DNA of 64,000 nt from CAZIOH01 sp964540815 (lineage in GTDB: Bacteria > Myxococcota_A > Polyangia > Fen-1088). The notes beneath the pieces were generated by a model that saw only the letters and a program-made list of their open reading frames with translations, did not search any database and was not told the DNA's origin. Each line of letters opens with the position of its first letter. Within the stretch, counting starts at the first letter, position 1. This document shows, in pieces, positions 1 through 8,145 of this stretch. Both the position numbers and the translations under genes were made by a program. The stretch is from positions 1 through 64,000 of the forward strand of contig CAZIOH010000033.1 in assembly GCA_964540815.1 (NCBI GenBank), written 5' to 3'.

Positions 1-23
1 AAGTGCACTTATACTGGCTGCCG

Positions 24-1790
24 ATGAACATTCTGGGAGTGAATGCGTTCCATGGGGACGCGGCGGCGGCCATGGTCGTCGACGGGAAGCTGGTCCTGGC
101 CATCGAAGAAGAGCGGCTCAATCGCCGAAAGCACTGCGCCGGGTTCCCGGCCCTCGCCGTCCGTGCGGTGGTGGAGGGAACGGGTTTGCGCCCGGAGACC
201 CTCGAGCACGTCGCGATCTCCCGGGATCCCAAGGCCAACCTCCAGAAGAAGATCCTCTTTGCCCTCCAGAAGCGGCCCTCGTTCACCAAGCTGGTCAAGG
301 ACCGCCTGGCCAATGTTTCCAAGGTGCGTAGCCTCGGCGACCACGTCGCGAACGCGCTCGGCATCGACCCCAAGCGCTTCGGGGCCAAGGTCCACCATGT
401 CGAGCATCACAAGTCCCACATGGCCAGCGCCTTCTTTGTCTCCCCCTTCGAGGAGGCGGCTTGCCTGTCCATCGATGGGTTCGGCGACTTCGTCTCGACG
501 ATGCGCGGCCACGGGCGCGACCGCGACATCGAGGTGCTCGATCGGGTGGAGTTCCCGCACTCGGCGGGGCTCTTCTACACGGCCATCACCCAATTCCTGG
601 GATTCCACCGCTATGGCGAGGAATGGAAGATGATGGGTCTCGCCCCGTACGGACAGCCCCGCTACGTTACCCAGCTGAAACAAGTGATTCGCCCCGTTGA
701 CGGCGGACAGTTCGAGTTGAACCTCGACTACTTCCGCCACCATACCGACGGGGTCGAGATGACCTGGGACGACGGGAGCCCACACATGGGGCTGGTGTTC
801 TCGCCCAAGCTGGCCGAGCTCCTCGGGCCGGCGCGCGCCCCCGAGGACCCGGACTTCTTCGGAAAGTGGGCGGACATCGCGCGCAGCGCCCAGCTCGTCT
901 ACGAGGACATCTTCTTTCACGTCGTCAACGACCTGCACCGCCGCACCCGATCCGACCGCCTGGCCCTGGCGGGTGGATGCGCCCTCAACTCGGTGGCCAA
1001 CGGCAAGATCTTCGAGCGTACGCCTTTTCGCGAGGTGTATGTCCAGCCGGCCGCCGGGGACGACGGGACCTCCATCGGGGCGGCGTTTCATGTCCAGCAC
1101 GCGGTGCTGCGACTGCCCCGACGCTTCGTGATGGAGCACGCCTACGTTGGACCGAGCTTCGACGACGCCCAGATTCAGTCCGCCATCGACGCGGCGCGCA
1201 GCAGCGCTGACGACCGTCCATTCACCGCGAAGAGGGTCGAGGATGCCCAGCTCTTCGCCGAGATCTCCGGACACATCGCGGACGGAAAGGTCGTGGGCTG
1301 GTTTCAAGGAGGGATGGAGTTCGGGCCCCGGGCGCTCGGCAACCGCTCGATCGTGGCCGACCCACGGCGGACCGACATGAAGGACATCCTCAACTCGCGC
1401 ATCAAGCACCGCGAGACCTACCGCCCGTTCGCGCCGAGCGTCCTCGAGGAGCGCGTCGGGCAGGTGTTCGAGCGGTCTGAGCCGTCCCCGTTCATGCTGA
1501 TGGTTTATCGGGTACGTCCGGAGATGAAGGACCGTATCCCGGCCATCACCCACGTGGACGGCACGGGGCGCCTCCAATCCGTCAGCCCACGCACCAATCC
1601 GCGGTATCATGCCCTGATCAGCGCCTTCGAAAAGCGAACCGGAATTCCCCTCGTCCTCAACACCAGCTTCAATGAACACGAGCCGATCGTCGCGACCCCG
1701 CGGGAGGCGCTCGCCTGCTATCTGAAGACCAACATGGACACTCTCGCGCTCGGTAACTGGATCGTGGAGCGTCCGCCCTCACCACAATAA
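24..1790 (+). CDS. NodU/CmcH-family carbamoyltransferase
   Basis: Encodes 588 aa related to the NodU/CmcH/TobZ O-carbamoyltransferases, which transfer a carbamoyl group from carbamoyl phosphate (through carbamoyl-AMP) to a hydroxyl of a sugar, antibiotic or polysaccharide. The N-terminal half has the family's opening MNILGVNAFHGDAAAAMV and a metal/nucleotide-binding core with HHKSHMASAF near residue 130. The C-terminal carbamoyltransferase domain is clear around residues 410-450 (GWFQGGMEFGPRALGNRS followed by NSRIKHRETYRPFAPSVL). The ATG at 24 is preferred over the in-frame GTG at 3 because it begins the conserved N-terminus. The next gene is a WecA-type sugar-phosphate transferase 65 bp downstream on the same strand, so a role in decorating a surface polysaccharide is possible. 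The substrate cannot be read from the sequence. The gene is complete. Confidence 0.88.
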   Translation: MNILGVNAFHGDAAAAMVVDGKLVLAIEEERLNRRKHCAGFPALAVRAVVEGTGLRPETLEHVAISRDPKANLQKKILFALQKRPSFTKLVKDRLANVSKVRSLGDHVANALGIDPKRFGAKVHHVEHHKSHMASAFFVSPFEEAACLSIDGFGDFVSTMRGHGRDRDIEVLDRVEFPHSAGLFYTAITQFLGFHRYGEEWKMMGLAPYGQPRYVTQLKQVIRPVDGGQFELNLDYFRHHTDGVEMTWDDGSPHMGLVFSPKLAELLGPARAPEDPDFFGKWADIARSAQLVYEDIFFHVVNDLHRRTRSDRLALAGGCALNSVANGKIFERTPFREVYVQPAAGDDGTSIGAAFHVQHAVLRLPRRFVMEHAYVGPSFDDAQIQSAIDAARSSADDRPFTAKRVEDAQLFAEISGHIADGKVVGWFQGGMEFGPRALGNRSIVADPRRTDMKDILNSRIKHRETYRPFAPSVLEERVGQVFERSEPSPFMLMVYRVRPEMKDRIPAITHVDGTGRLQSVSPRTNPRYHALISAFEKRTGIPLVLNTSFNEHEPIVATPREALACYLKTNMDTLALGNWIVERPPSPQ

Positions 1791-1855
1791 GCCCTTCGCG
1801 AACTCGGCGGTCGTCTCCGCCCTTGGCCGCCCTTTCCCCGCCGCCCTAGCTTGAC

Positions 1856-3346
1856 ATGAGAACAGCCACTGTAGCCCTCATCCTATCGACGATCTGCGCC
1901 GCGATTCTCACCCCGTTCATCCGCAGGTGGGCGTTGCGGTCGAATCTCCTCGATCATGCGCTCTCGGCGCGCAAGGTCCACGGTCGGCCCATCCCGCGCC
2001 TCGGTGGCATCGCGATCGTGATTGGCTTCTTCGTCCCGCTGCTCGGCTTGCTGTTTCTGCGATCCGAAGTCGGGGCGATGTTTGTGGCCGAGCGGGATCT
2101 CATGCTGGGCCTCTTCATCGGTGGCCCCCTCATCGCGGCCCTCGGGGTATACGACGACATCCGGGGCGCCAACGCCGGCAAGAAGTTTGCGGTTCAGTTC
2201 GCCGTGGCCGGAATGATGTACTGGTTCGGTTTCCGCGTGGACTCCATCGCGAACCCCTTTGGCGATGCGATCTCGCTCGGCTGGCTGGCGTTGCCGTTCA
2301 CCTTGCTGTGGTTCGTCGGCGTCATCAACGCCATGAATCTCATCGATGGGCTCGACGGCCTGGCCGGCGGGGTCGCGCTGGTGGCGGTGGCGACCACCTT
2401 CGCGATCTCGGTCGAGCGGGGACATCCGCTCATGATCCTGATCTGTGCGTCGGTGGCCGGCGCCATCATCGGGTTCCTGTTTTACAACTTCAACCCGGCG
2501 TCCATCTTCATGGGCGACACGGGCAGCATGTTCCTCGGGTTCGTGCTGGCGGCGAGCGCGCTGCGGACGCACCAGAAGTCGGCGACCGCGGTGGCTGTGC
2601 TGGTGCCGGCGATCGCCCTCGGCCTGCCGATCCTCGACACCTTGCTGGCCATGAGCAGGCGGGCCGTTCGGGGCCAACCCATCTTCCAGGCCGACCGCGA
2701 GCACATCCACCATCGGCTGCTGGCGAAGGGCTTCAGCCACCGCCAGGCGGTGCTGGTGCTCTACGGGATGTGCGTGTTCTTCGGCAGCGTGTCGGTGGTG
2801 CTCACCTTCGTGAACAGCGGGGCGCAGACGGCCGGCATCATCGTCGCGCTCGCGGCCGTGTCCTTCTTCTTCCTGCGCCGGCTCGGGTACATCCGCTTCG
2901 AGGCGGGGCGCGCGCTCAGCGAGAAGCGCAAACGCAACCGGGCCTGGCGCGCCGAGGTCCGCCGACTGTCTCGCGGCTTGCAGACGGTCCTCTCGCTCGA
3001 CGACCTGTGGGGCGTGGTCTCGAGCTGTGCCAAGGTCTTCGGTGCCCGCGGTGTGCGCCTGGAACTCGGCGCCCCCGAGCCATCCAGCCCGAGGGCAGTC
3101 CGCTTCGAGGCGGGCTTCGAGACCGGCGGGGAGCTCGAGCTGCACGTGCGGCGCTTCAACCTGGTCGGCCCCAAGGCCCTGATTGGATTCCTCGAGCTCG
3201 GCTGGACCCAGCGCGGCGTGGGCGACGACGCCGACGCGACCGTCCTCATCGAGCTGTTCTGCGACGAGCTCGCCGAGTCGTCGGAGCACCTGCGCGCCAA
3301 GGACCGAGCCTTCCAGCGAAACGGTCCGCGGGCGACCCTGGTCTAG
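1856..3346 (+). CDS. WecA/TagO-type undecaprenyl-phosphate sugar-1-phosphate transferase with extra C-terminal domain
   Basis: A 496-aa polytopic membrane protein of the MraY/WecA glycosyltransferase family 4. These enzymes attach a sugar-1-phosphate, usually GlcNAc-1-P, to undecaprenyl phosphate on the cytoplasmic face and so start lipid-linked polysaccharide synthesis. Visible signatures are KVHGRPIPRLGG (about residue 40), the Asp pair in LGVYDDIRG (about 97-105), NLIDGLDGLAGG (about 161), FNPASIFMGDTGSMFLGF (about 215-232) and the WecA-type loop HIHHRLLAKGFSHRQA (about 280). Ten or so hydrophobic segments end near residue 345. A further 150 residues form a soluble tail that starts with a basic stretch (SEKRKRNRAWRAEVRRLSRG); WecA and TagO proteins of about 350 aa lack this. 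The gene lies downstream of a carbamoyltransferase and 12 bp upstream of a sirtuin gene on the same strand. Confidence 0.9.
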   Translation: MRTATVALILSTICAAILTPFIRRWALRSNLLDHALSARKVHGRPIPRLGGIAIVIGFFVPLLGLLFLRSEVGAMFVAERDLMLGLFIGGPLIAALGVYDDIRGANAGKKFAVQFAVAGMMYWFGFRVDSIANPFGDAISLGWLALPFTLLWFVGVINAMNLIDGLDGLAGGVALVAVATTFAISVERGHPLMILICASVAGAIIGFLFYNFNPASIFMGDTGSMFLGFVLAASALRTHQKSATAVAVLVPAIALGLPILDTLLAMSRRAVRGQPIFQADREHIHHRLLAKGFSHRQAVLVLYGMCVFFGSVSVVLTFVNSGAQTAGIIVALAAVSFFFLRRLGYIRFEAGRALSEKRKRNRAWRAEVRRLSRGLQTVLSLDDLWGVVSSCAKVFGARGVRLELGAPEPSSPRAVRFEAGFETGGELELHVRRFNLVGPKALIGFLELGWTQRGVGDDADATVLIELFCDELAESSEHLRAKDRAFQRNGPRATLV

Positions 3347-3358
3347 GTCTCCCCGACC

Positions 3359-4279
3359 TTGATCCACCGGCCGGGGCGGGCCATCCTTTCGGGGCGACCC
3401 ATCGTGCTCGAAGATCTTCAGACGATTCCGGAACTCGAGGGCCTGGTGGCCTGCCTTGCCGGGCGGCGGCTCGCGGCCTTGACGGGGGCGGGCTGCAGCA
3501 CGGAGTCCGGGATCCCGGACTATCGGGGAAATGGGCAGCCGCCCAGCCGCAAGCCGATCCAGCACGACGCGTTCGTCCGTCGCCCCGACGTGCGCCGGCG
3601 CTACTGGGCGCGGGCCACCCTCGGCTGGGGCCGGTTCTCCGGTGCGCGGCCCAACCCGGCCCATGCGGCTCTCGCGGCCATGGAGGCCGGTGGGGCCCTC
3701 GCCGGCATCGTCACGCAGAACGTGGATCGCCTGCATCACGCCGCCGGCAGCCGCCACGTCGTCGAGCTGCACGGCGCCCTCGCGGATGTCCTCTGCCTCG
3801 AATGCGGCGCCCGCGAAGAGCGCGCCAGCGTGCACGAGCGCCTGCTCCTCGCGAATCGAGGCTGGAGCAGCGCCCGAGCCGAACGCGGCCGTCTCGCCGA
3901 GGTCGCCCCCGACGGCGACTCGGAGCTGACGCCCGCCGACGTCGACGGATTCGAGGTCGTGGCATGCGCGGCCTGTGCGCGTGGCCCGCTCATGCCGGAC
4001 GTGGTGTTCTTCGGCGGGACCGTGTCCCCGGCCAGGGTCGAGGCCGCGTGGGCCCTCGTCGAGACAGCCGAGGCCCTGCTGGTCGTCGGCTCGTCCCTCG
4101 CCGTCTATTCGGGTTGGCGCTTCGTGCGCGGCGCCGCCGAGCGCGGGATTCCGGTCGCCGTGGTCAACGTCGGTCCCACGCGCGCCGACGAGCTCTGCCA
4201 GGTCCGTGTGCACGCCCGCGCCGGCACCGTCTTGCCGCTCCTCGCGTCCCGGCTCGGCGGCCTCGCTCACCCCGCCTGA
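3359..4279 (+). CDS. Sir2-family NAD-dependent protein deacylase
   Basis: About 306 aa with the sirtuin fold, which removes acyl groups from lysine using NAD+ and releases nicotinamide and O-acyl-ADP-ribose. Seen are the NAD-binding start LTGAGCSTESGIPDYRG (about residues 40-56), TQNVDRLHHAAGS with the NVD signature, the catalytic His in ELHGAL, two Cys pairs for structural zinc (CLEC and CAAC), and the C-terminal PDVVFFGG and VGSSLAVYSGWRF segments. The layout resembles class II (SIRT4-like) bacterial sirtuins. The start is uncertain: TTG at 3359 gives the longest product, and GTG at 3404 is an alternative; neither has a strong ribosome site. It begins 12 bp after the preceding gene. Its 3' end overlaps the convergent response-regulator gene by 13 bp. 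Confidence 0.88.
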   Translation: MIHRPGRAILSGRPIVLEDLQTIPELEGLVACLAGRRLAALTGAGCSTESGIPDYRGNGQPPSRKPIQHDAFVRRPDVRRRYWARATLGWGRFSGARPNPAHAALAAMEAGGALAGIVTQNVDRLHHAAGSRHVVELHGALADVLCLECGAREERASVHERLLLANRGWSSARAERGRLAEVAPDGDSELTPADVDGFEVVACAACARGPLMPDVVFFGGTVSPARVEAAWALVETAEALLVVGSSLAVYSGWRFVRGAAERGIPVAVVNVGPTRADELCQVRVHARAGTVLPLLASRLGGLAHPA

Positions 4280-5211
4280 ACGAATCGATACCCGCTGCCC
4301 CTCACGGTGAGAAAATGCCTGGGGCGATCCGGGTCGCATTCGAGCTTGGCCCGCAGCTGACCGATGAAGTTGTCGACCGTCCGGGGATGTCCGAGGTGGT
4401 GCAGCCCCCACACCTCGCGCACCAGCTCGCGCCGCGAGAAGACCCGCCCGCCGCTGGTATAGAAGAACCTGAGCAGCTCGAACTCGCGGTGGGTCATCCT
4501 CACCTCCTGACCCGTGCGCGTCACGGTGCGCTTGTCGATGTCGACGGTCACGTCGCCGAACCGCAGCAGCGCATCTCCCTCGGGGGCGGCCGCCGGCACC
4601 GCCGGTGCTGCCGCCACCGCCACCACCGGCTCGACCGCGACCCCCTCCGGCGTCTCCGCCACGACCGGCGCCACCGCCGCCGCCCCGGCCGCAACCGCCA
4701 CCGCAGCCGCCGCAACCGGCGCCTCGCCGCCGCCGCCGCCGCCGCCGCCGCCTCCTCCTCCGACCGCGGGCGCCGCATCAGGGGGGCTTCGCCCCGCCCC
4801 CGCCGGAGCAATGCTGGTGAGCCGTGCCCGCCGCAACAGCGCCGCCACCCGCGCCAGCAGCTCCGCCAGCGCGAACGGCTTGGTCACGTAGTCGTCCGCT
4901 CCCAGGCGCAACGCCGCCACCTTGTCGAACTCGTCCTGGCGCGCTGACAGAACGATGACCGGGACGTGATTGTCGGTCTCGCGCAGGCGCTCGAGCACCC
5001 ACAGCCCGCTGCGCTTCGGCAGCGAGATGTCGAGCAGCACCAATGCCGGATGTTCCTCCTCGATGCGCGCCCGGGCGGTCTCGCCGTCCCCGATCGACTC
5101 CGTCCGGTACCCCTGCAACCGCAGGTTCATCGCCAGCCCCTCGGCGATCGCCGCATCGTCCTCGACGATCGTCACCAGCTGCTGCTGGACGTCGCTGCCC
5201 TGCGCGATCAT
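4267..5211 (-). CDS. OmpR/PhoB-type response regulator with long low-complexity linker
   Basis: A 314-aa two-component regulator. Residues 10-130 are a CheY-like receiver with the acidic pair EDD, the phospho-accepting Asp in LVLLDIS (about D61) and the conserved Lys in YVTKPF. Residues 215-314 are an OmpR-type winged-helix DNA-binding domain (MTHREFELLRFF, RTVDNFIGQLRAKLE, TVRGSGYRF). Between them lies an exceptional linker of about 80 residues, almost entirely Ala, Gly, Val and Pro, with a run of twelve glycines; PhoB-like proteins normally have 10-20 residues here. The ATG at 5211 overlaps the kinase stop codon by 4 bp (ATGA), so translation is probably coupled and the two form a cognate pair. 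The desaturase gene just upstream suggests the output may concern membrane lipids. Confidence 0.93.
   Translation of the reverse strand: MIAQGSDVQQQLVTIVEDDAAIAEGLAMNLRLQGYRTESIGDGETARARIEEEHPALVLLDISLPKRSGLWVLERLRETDNHVPVIVLSARQDEFDKVAALRLGADDYVTKPFALAELLARVAALLRRARLTSIAPAGAGRSPPDAAPAVGGGGGGGGGGGGEAPVAAAAVAVAAGAAAVAPVVAETPEGVAVEPVVAVAAAPAVPAAAPEGDALLRFGDVTVDIDKRTVTRTGQEVRMTHREFELLRFFYTSGGRVFSRRELVREVWGLHHLGHPRTVDNFIGQLRAKLECDPDRPRHFLTVRGSGYRFVQAG
4726..4761 (-). repeat. Glycine-codon trinucleotide run in the response-regulator linker
   Basis: Nine GGC codons and three GGA codons (read on the minus strand) form an uninterrupted 36-bp run coding for twelve glycines. About 21 bp away, at 4783-4795, a perfect short palindrome with a GCTTCGC apex also lies within the linker coding sequence. 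Such trinucleotide runs are prone to slippage and stay in frame when they change length. Confidence 0.85.
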
Positions 5212-6149
5212 CCCACCGGCTCCGGATCCCGCCGCGGCAGGGTGATTCGAAAGCGTGCCCCCTCGTCGGGCGCCGAGCGCACGTCGATCTTGCCCCGGTG
5301 GGCCTTGACGATGGCCCGCACGATGGGCAACCCGAGCCCCGTGCCGGCGCGATCGCTGTTGCGCGCCGCCGTCCCCCGCTGGAACTTCTCGAAGATGAGC
5401 TCGAGCTCGTTCTCGGGAATCCCGACCCCGTTGTCCGCCACCACGATCACCACGTGGGTGGGCTCGCCCACCACCGACAGCTCGATCTTCTTGCCTTCGG
5501 GGCGGGTGTACTTCCAGGCGTTGCCGAGCAGGTTCGCCACCGCCTGCGCCAGCGCCGACTGGTCGCCCTGCACCATCAAGCCCGGCTCGACCTTGACCTG
5601 CAGATCCACCGGCTCGCCGAACTTCATGGCCTCGAACGCCACCAGCGCCTCGCTGACGATCTCCTCGACCGGGATGATCCGCTGGTCGAAGGCCGCGTGC
5701 CGCGACTCGATCTTGGACAGCGTGAAGAGCTTGCCCACCAGGCCGTCGAGGCGGGTGAGCTCCTGGTGAATCACCGTTAGGCAGCGCTGCTTCTCGAGCG
5801 GATCGCGCACCCGCTCCTCCCGCAGGGTGTCGATGAACATCCGGATGGACGTCAGCGGGGTGCGCAGCTCGTGGGACAGCGAGGCCAGGAACTCGTTCTG
5901 GACCGTCGCCAGGCTGGCCCCACGGGTGACGAAGATGGTCCCGAGGGTGTAGCCCGCCAGCGCCGTCGCGCAGAAACACAACAACAGGATGCCAGCGACC
6001 ACCGGGGCCGACCGCGACTCCCGGGTGGCGAGCAGGACGATCCCGATGACCGAGATGAGGACGGTCGGAATCAGCGCCGTCATCATGAAGACGACGCGCG
6101 CGCGGTGCAGGAGGACAGCCGTCGGGGAACGGACTTTCACGTCCGCCAT
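5208..6149 (-). CDS. Membrane-bound sensor histidine kinase
   Basis: A 313-aa HisKA-type kinase. Two hydrophobic segments (about residues 20-41 and 48-74) are separated by only a few polar residues, so almost nothing is exposed outside the membrane and no extracytoplasmic sensor domain is present. The dimerisation box with the phospho-acceptor His is in SHELRTPL (about H93). The ATPase domain shows NLLGNAWKYT (N box), DNGVGIPE (G1), FEKFQRG (F box) and GTGLGLPIV (G2). An upstream in-frame ATG exists, but the ATG at 6149 starts a compact product 19 bp after the desaturase stop. The stop overlaps the regulator start by 4 bp. A kinase whose only sensor is a short transmembrane hairpin, encoded right after a desaturase, recalls the DesK arrangement of membrane-fluidity sensing; this is inference, since DesK belongs to a different kinase subfamily. 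Confidence 0.93.
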   Translation of the reverse strand: MADVKVRSPTAVLLHRARVVFMMTALIPTVLISVIGIVLLATRESRSAPVVAGILLLCFCATALAGYTLGTIFVTRGASLATVQNEFLASLSHELRTPLTSIRMFIDTLREERVRDPLEKQRCLTVIHQELTRLDGLVGKLFTLSKIESRHAAFDQRIIPVEEIVSEALVAFEAMKFGEPVDLQVKVEPGLMVQGDQSALAQAVANLLGNAWKYTRPEGKKIELSVVGEPTHVVIVVADNGVGIPENELELIFEKFQRGTAARNSDRAGTGLGLPIVRAIVKAHRGKIDVRSAPDEGARFRITLPRRDPEPVG

Positions 6150-6168
6150 TGTGGCAGAGTCCGGGGAA

Positions 6169-7068
6169 TTACGCCGCGCGGGACGTCGTCGCGTCCATGG
6201 CTTCCAGCTGAGCGGGTCGAGGTGCATCGATGACAGCTTGCGGCGGCCGGCGGAGATCCCAGATCAGGCCCACGGCCGCCATCAACCTGAGCAGGTAGTA
6301 TGTCACGTCGATCTGCCACCACTCGAAGCCCTGGTTGGCCGAGCTCTGATAGTGGTGGTGGTTGTTGTGCCATCCCTCGCCGGTGGTCAGGAGCGCGAGC
6401 AGCCAGTGGTTGCGAGACTCGTCGCCCGTGGCGTAGCGCTTGTCACCGATCACGTGGGCCAGCGAGTTGATGGAGAAGCACCCGTGCCAGAGCAGCACCA
6501 GCGAGACGAAGTAGCCCCAGACCAGCGCCTGGGCCCCCCCGATGAGGGCGAAGCCGATCGCCAGGGCCACCGTCGGCAAGATGTGGACGACCGGCTTGTT
6601 CAGCCAGCGCAGCTCGGGAAAGCGCGCGAGGTCGGCCACCATCCGCTCGTCGGTGTCGTTCCAGTCGGACCGCATGATCCAGCCGAGGTGCGCATACCAG
6701 AACCCCCGGAGCTTGGCCGAATGGACGTCCTCGGGCTTGTCGGAGTGCTTGTGGTGCCAGCGGTGGTGACCGGCCCACCAGACCACCCCGTTCTGCGCCG
6801 CGCTCTGGGCCCCGACCGCGAGGAGGAACTGGAACCACCGCGAGGTCTTGAACGCCCGGTGCGAGAAGTAGCGGTGGTACGCGGCCGTGACCACGAACAT
6901 CCGTACGTAGTACGACGCGAGCGCCAGTCCAACGCCGCGCCAGGAAAAGCCGCACAAGACCACGCCGACGACGGCGGCGACGTGAACCGCCCAGAAGAGG
7001 ACGGTCGTGGTCCGGATGTAGGTTGTCCAGCGCGGTCGAAAATCGGTTGCGAGTTGTGTGATTTCCAC
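6169..7068 (-). CDS. Membrane fatty acid desaturase (stearoyl-CoA/acyl-lipid delta-9 type)
   Basis: A 299-aa di-iron integral membrane desaturase, which introduces a cis double bond into a saturated acyl chain using O2 and an electron donor. All three histidine boxes of the family are present: HRYFSH (about residues 65-70), HHRWHH (about 102-107) and HNNHH (about 237-241). NSLAHVIGDKRY also matches the delta-9 family. Hydrophobic segments flank the boxes as expected. It is the first gene of a probable three-gene unit with a sensor kinase 19 bp downstream and its regulator. A near-perfect 41-bp palindrome sits 27 bp upstream of the start codon and is a candidate operator. Substrate form (acyl-CoA or lipid-bound) cannot be decided. 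Confidence 0.93.
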   Translation of the reverse strand: MEITQLATDFRPRWTTYIRTTTVLFWAVHVAAVVGVVLCGFSWRGVGLALASYYVRMFVVTAAYHRYFSHRAFKTSRWFQFLLAVGAQSAAQNGVVWWAGHHRWHHKHSDKPEDVHSAKLRGFWYAHLGWIMRSDWNDTDERMVADLARFPELRWLNKPVVHILPTVALAIGFALIGGAQALVWGYFVSLVLLWHGCFSINSLAHVIGDKRYATGDESRNHWLLALLTTGEGWHNNHHHYQSSANQGFEWWQIDVTYYLLRLMAAVGLIWDLRRPPQAVIDAPRPAQLEAMDATTSRAA

Positions 7069-7094
7069 GAGTTGGTTGTAGACGGCCGTCTGTC

Positions 7095-7135
7095 AGGGCG
7101 ATGAAATGTCTCGGTCACAACATTGTCATCGCCCT
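7095..7135. promoter_or_regulatory. Large palindrome upstream of the desaturase (candidate operator)
   Basis: The left arm AGGGCGATGAAATGT (7095-7109) and right arm ACATTGTCATCGCCCT (7120-7135) are inverted repeats that match over 15 positions with a single inserted base, separated by 10 nt. The element ends 27 bp before the desaturase ATG (minus strand). Its size suits a dimeric regulator binding site or a leader hairpin. Which protein binds is unknown; the linked response regulator is one candidate, although OmpR-type proteins usually bind direct repeats. Confidence 0.6.
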
Positions 7136-7206
7136 CACCAACATCTTCTCACCCGCTGCCGCCGCGGTGCCTCCCTCCCGTCAGGCCGGCCGCGGCGCTG
7201 CCCGGT

Positions 7207-8145
7207 TCAACGCGGAGCGACGCCGGTCGCGCCGAGCGTACGCTGGGCGATCGCGTGGAAAGGCCCGCTCGGATAGAGCCGCAGGTAGCGCGACGCCAGC
7301 ACGTTGGCGTCGGCGTCATGGTTGGCCGCCGCCGCCTCGATCGAGATGGCCAGGGCTTCCTCCGCCAGTCCCCCCGAGGGATGGGCGCTCAGATAGACAT
7401 CGAGCAGAGCCCTCGCCCGCGCGGGATCGTGATCCCGCCTGAGGGCCCGCACCGCGGCCAGGACTGGGCCAGCGTCCTCGCGGGCCGCCGAGGCCACGGT
7501 CAGGCCGGCCGGTGACGAAACATGACGCACCGTGCGCGGTGTCACCGTCTGGCGGCGGGGGACCGGCGCGATCCGGGTCACGCTCGTGGGTTGCGGCACC
7601 ATCGCCATGGCCGTCGCGACCGGCGCGGGCGCGGTCTCCACCTCGGCGGGGACGTCATCGAGGCAGTCCGGCTCGAACTCGGCCACCGTCGCCGGCGGCA
7701 GGTGCGAGCCACCCGCGCGGTGCCTGTATCGCGACGGGGGAGTCTTGGGCAGGGGGGGCGGGGCCGATGCCTGGGGCGAGGTCACCAGGCTCTCGTACGC
7801 CCGAACGGCCCACTTCGGCCAGTGCCCGAGCGCCGCGCTCGCAATGGCGGTCCCGAGCCCGAGAACCAGCACGACGGCCGTCACGACCAGCCGACGGAAC
7901 CAGCGAGCGCCTCCCATCCCGACCGAGCGCTCGGTGGCGTAGGTCAGGCCCATCCAGACCCGCTGCTTCCGGCCGACCGCGCTGCCGCTGGGCGCGGCCG
8001 TCTTCAGCAGCTCGACCGCCCAGTCCTCGGTCGCACCGAGGCCCAGCCCGAAGCCGGAACGAGCTCTGTCCGAATCCATGAGCCGCTCGAGCTCACCGCC
8101 ATCTCGCTCTGTCGACGAAGAAGACTGTCCACCCCGTATGGTCAC
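7207..8145 (-). CDS. Single-pass membrane protein with C-terminal TPR-like repeats, partner of the ECF sigma factor
   Basis: A 312-aa protein of unknown specific function. About 85 N-terminal cytoplasmic residues are followed by one transmembrane segment (RLVVTAVVLVLGLGTAIASAAL), a long Pro/Ala-rich stretch, and about 90 C-terminal residues that look like tetratricopeptide or YbgF-like helical repeats (RARALLDVYLSAHPSGGLAEEA then NVLASRYLRLYPSGP). The GTG start at 8145 overlaps the stop of the preceding sigma-factor gene (GTGA, 8142-8145), which implies coupled translation. By position and topology it is a candidate membrane anti-sigma or accessory regulator. No zinc-finger anti-sigma motif is visible, so this role is inferred only from context. 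It ends 139 bp before the start of the desaturase gene on the same strand. Confidence 0.7.
   Translation of the reverse strand: MTIRGGQSSSSTERDGGELERLMDSDRARSGFGLGLGATEDWAVELLKTAAPSGSAVGRKQRVWMGLTYATERSVGMGGARWFRRLVVTAVVLVLGLGTAIASAALGHWPKWAVRAYESLVTSPQASAPPPLPKTPPSRYRHRAGGSHLPPATVAEFEPDCLDDVPAEVETAPAPVATAMAMVPQPTSVTRIAPVPRRQTVTPRTVRHVSSPAGLTVASAAREDAGPVLAAVRALRRDHDPARARALLDVYLSAHPSGGLAEEALAISIEAAAANHDADANVLASRYLRLYPSGPFHAIAQRTLGATGVAPR

Noticed and set aside
1883..4411. Long minus-strand open frame opposite the WecA-type and sirtuin genes
   Set aside because: The translation is Gly/Arg/Glu-rich without any family motif; both plus-strand genes are unambiguous.
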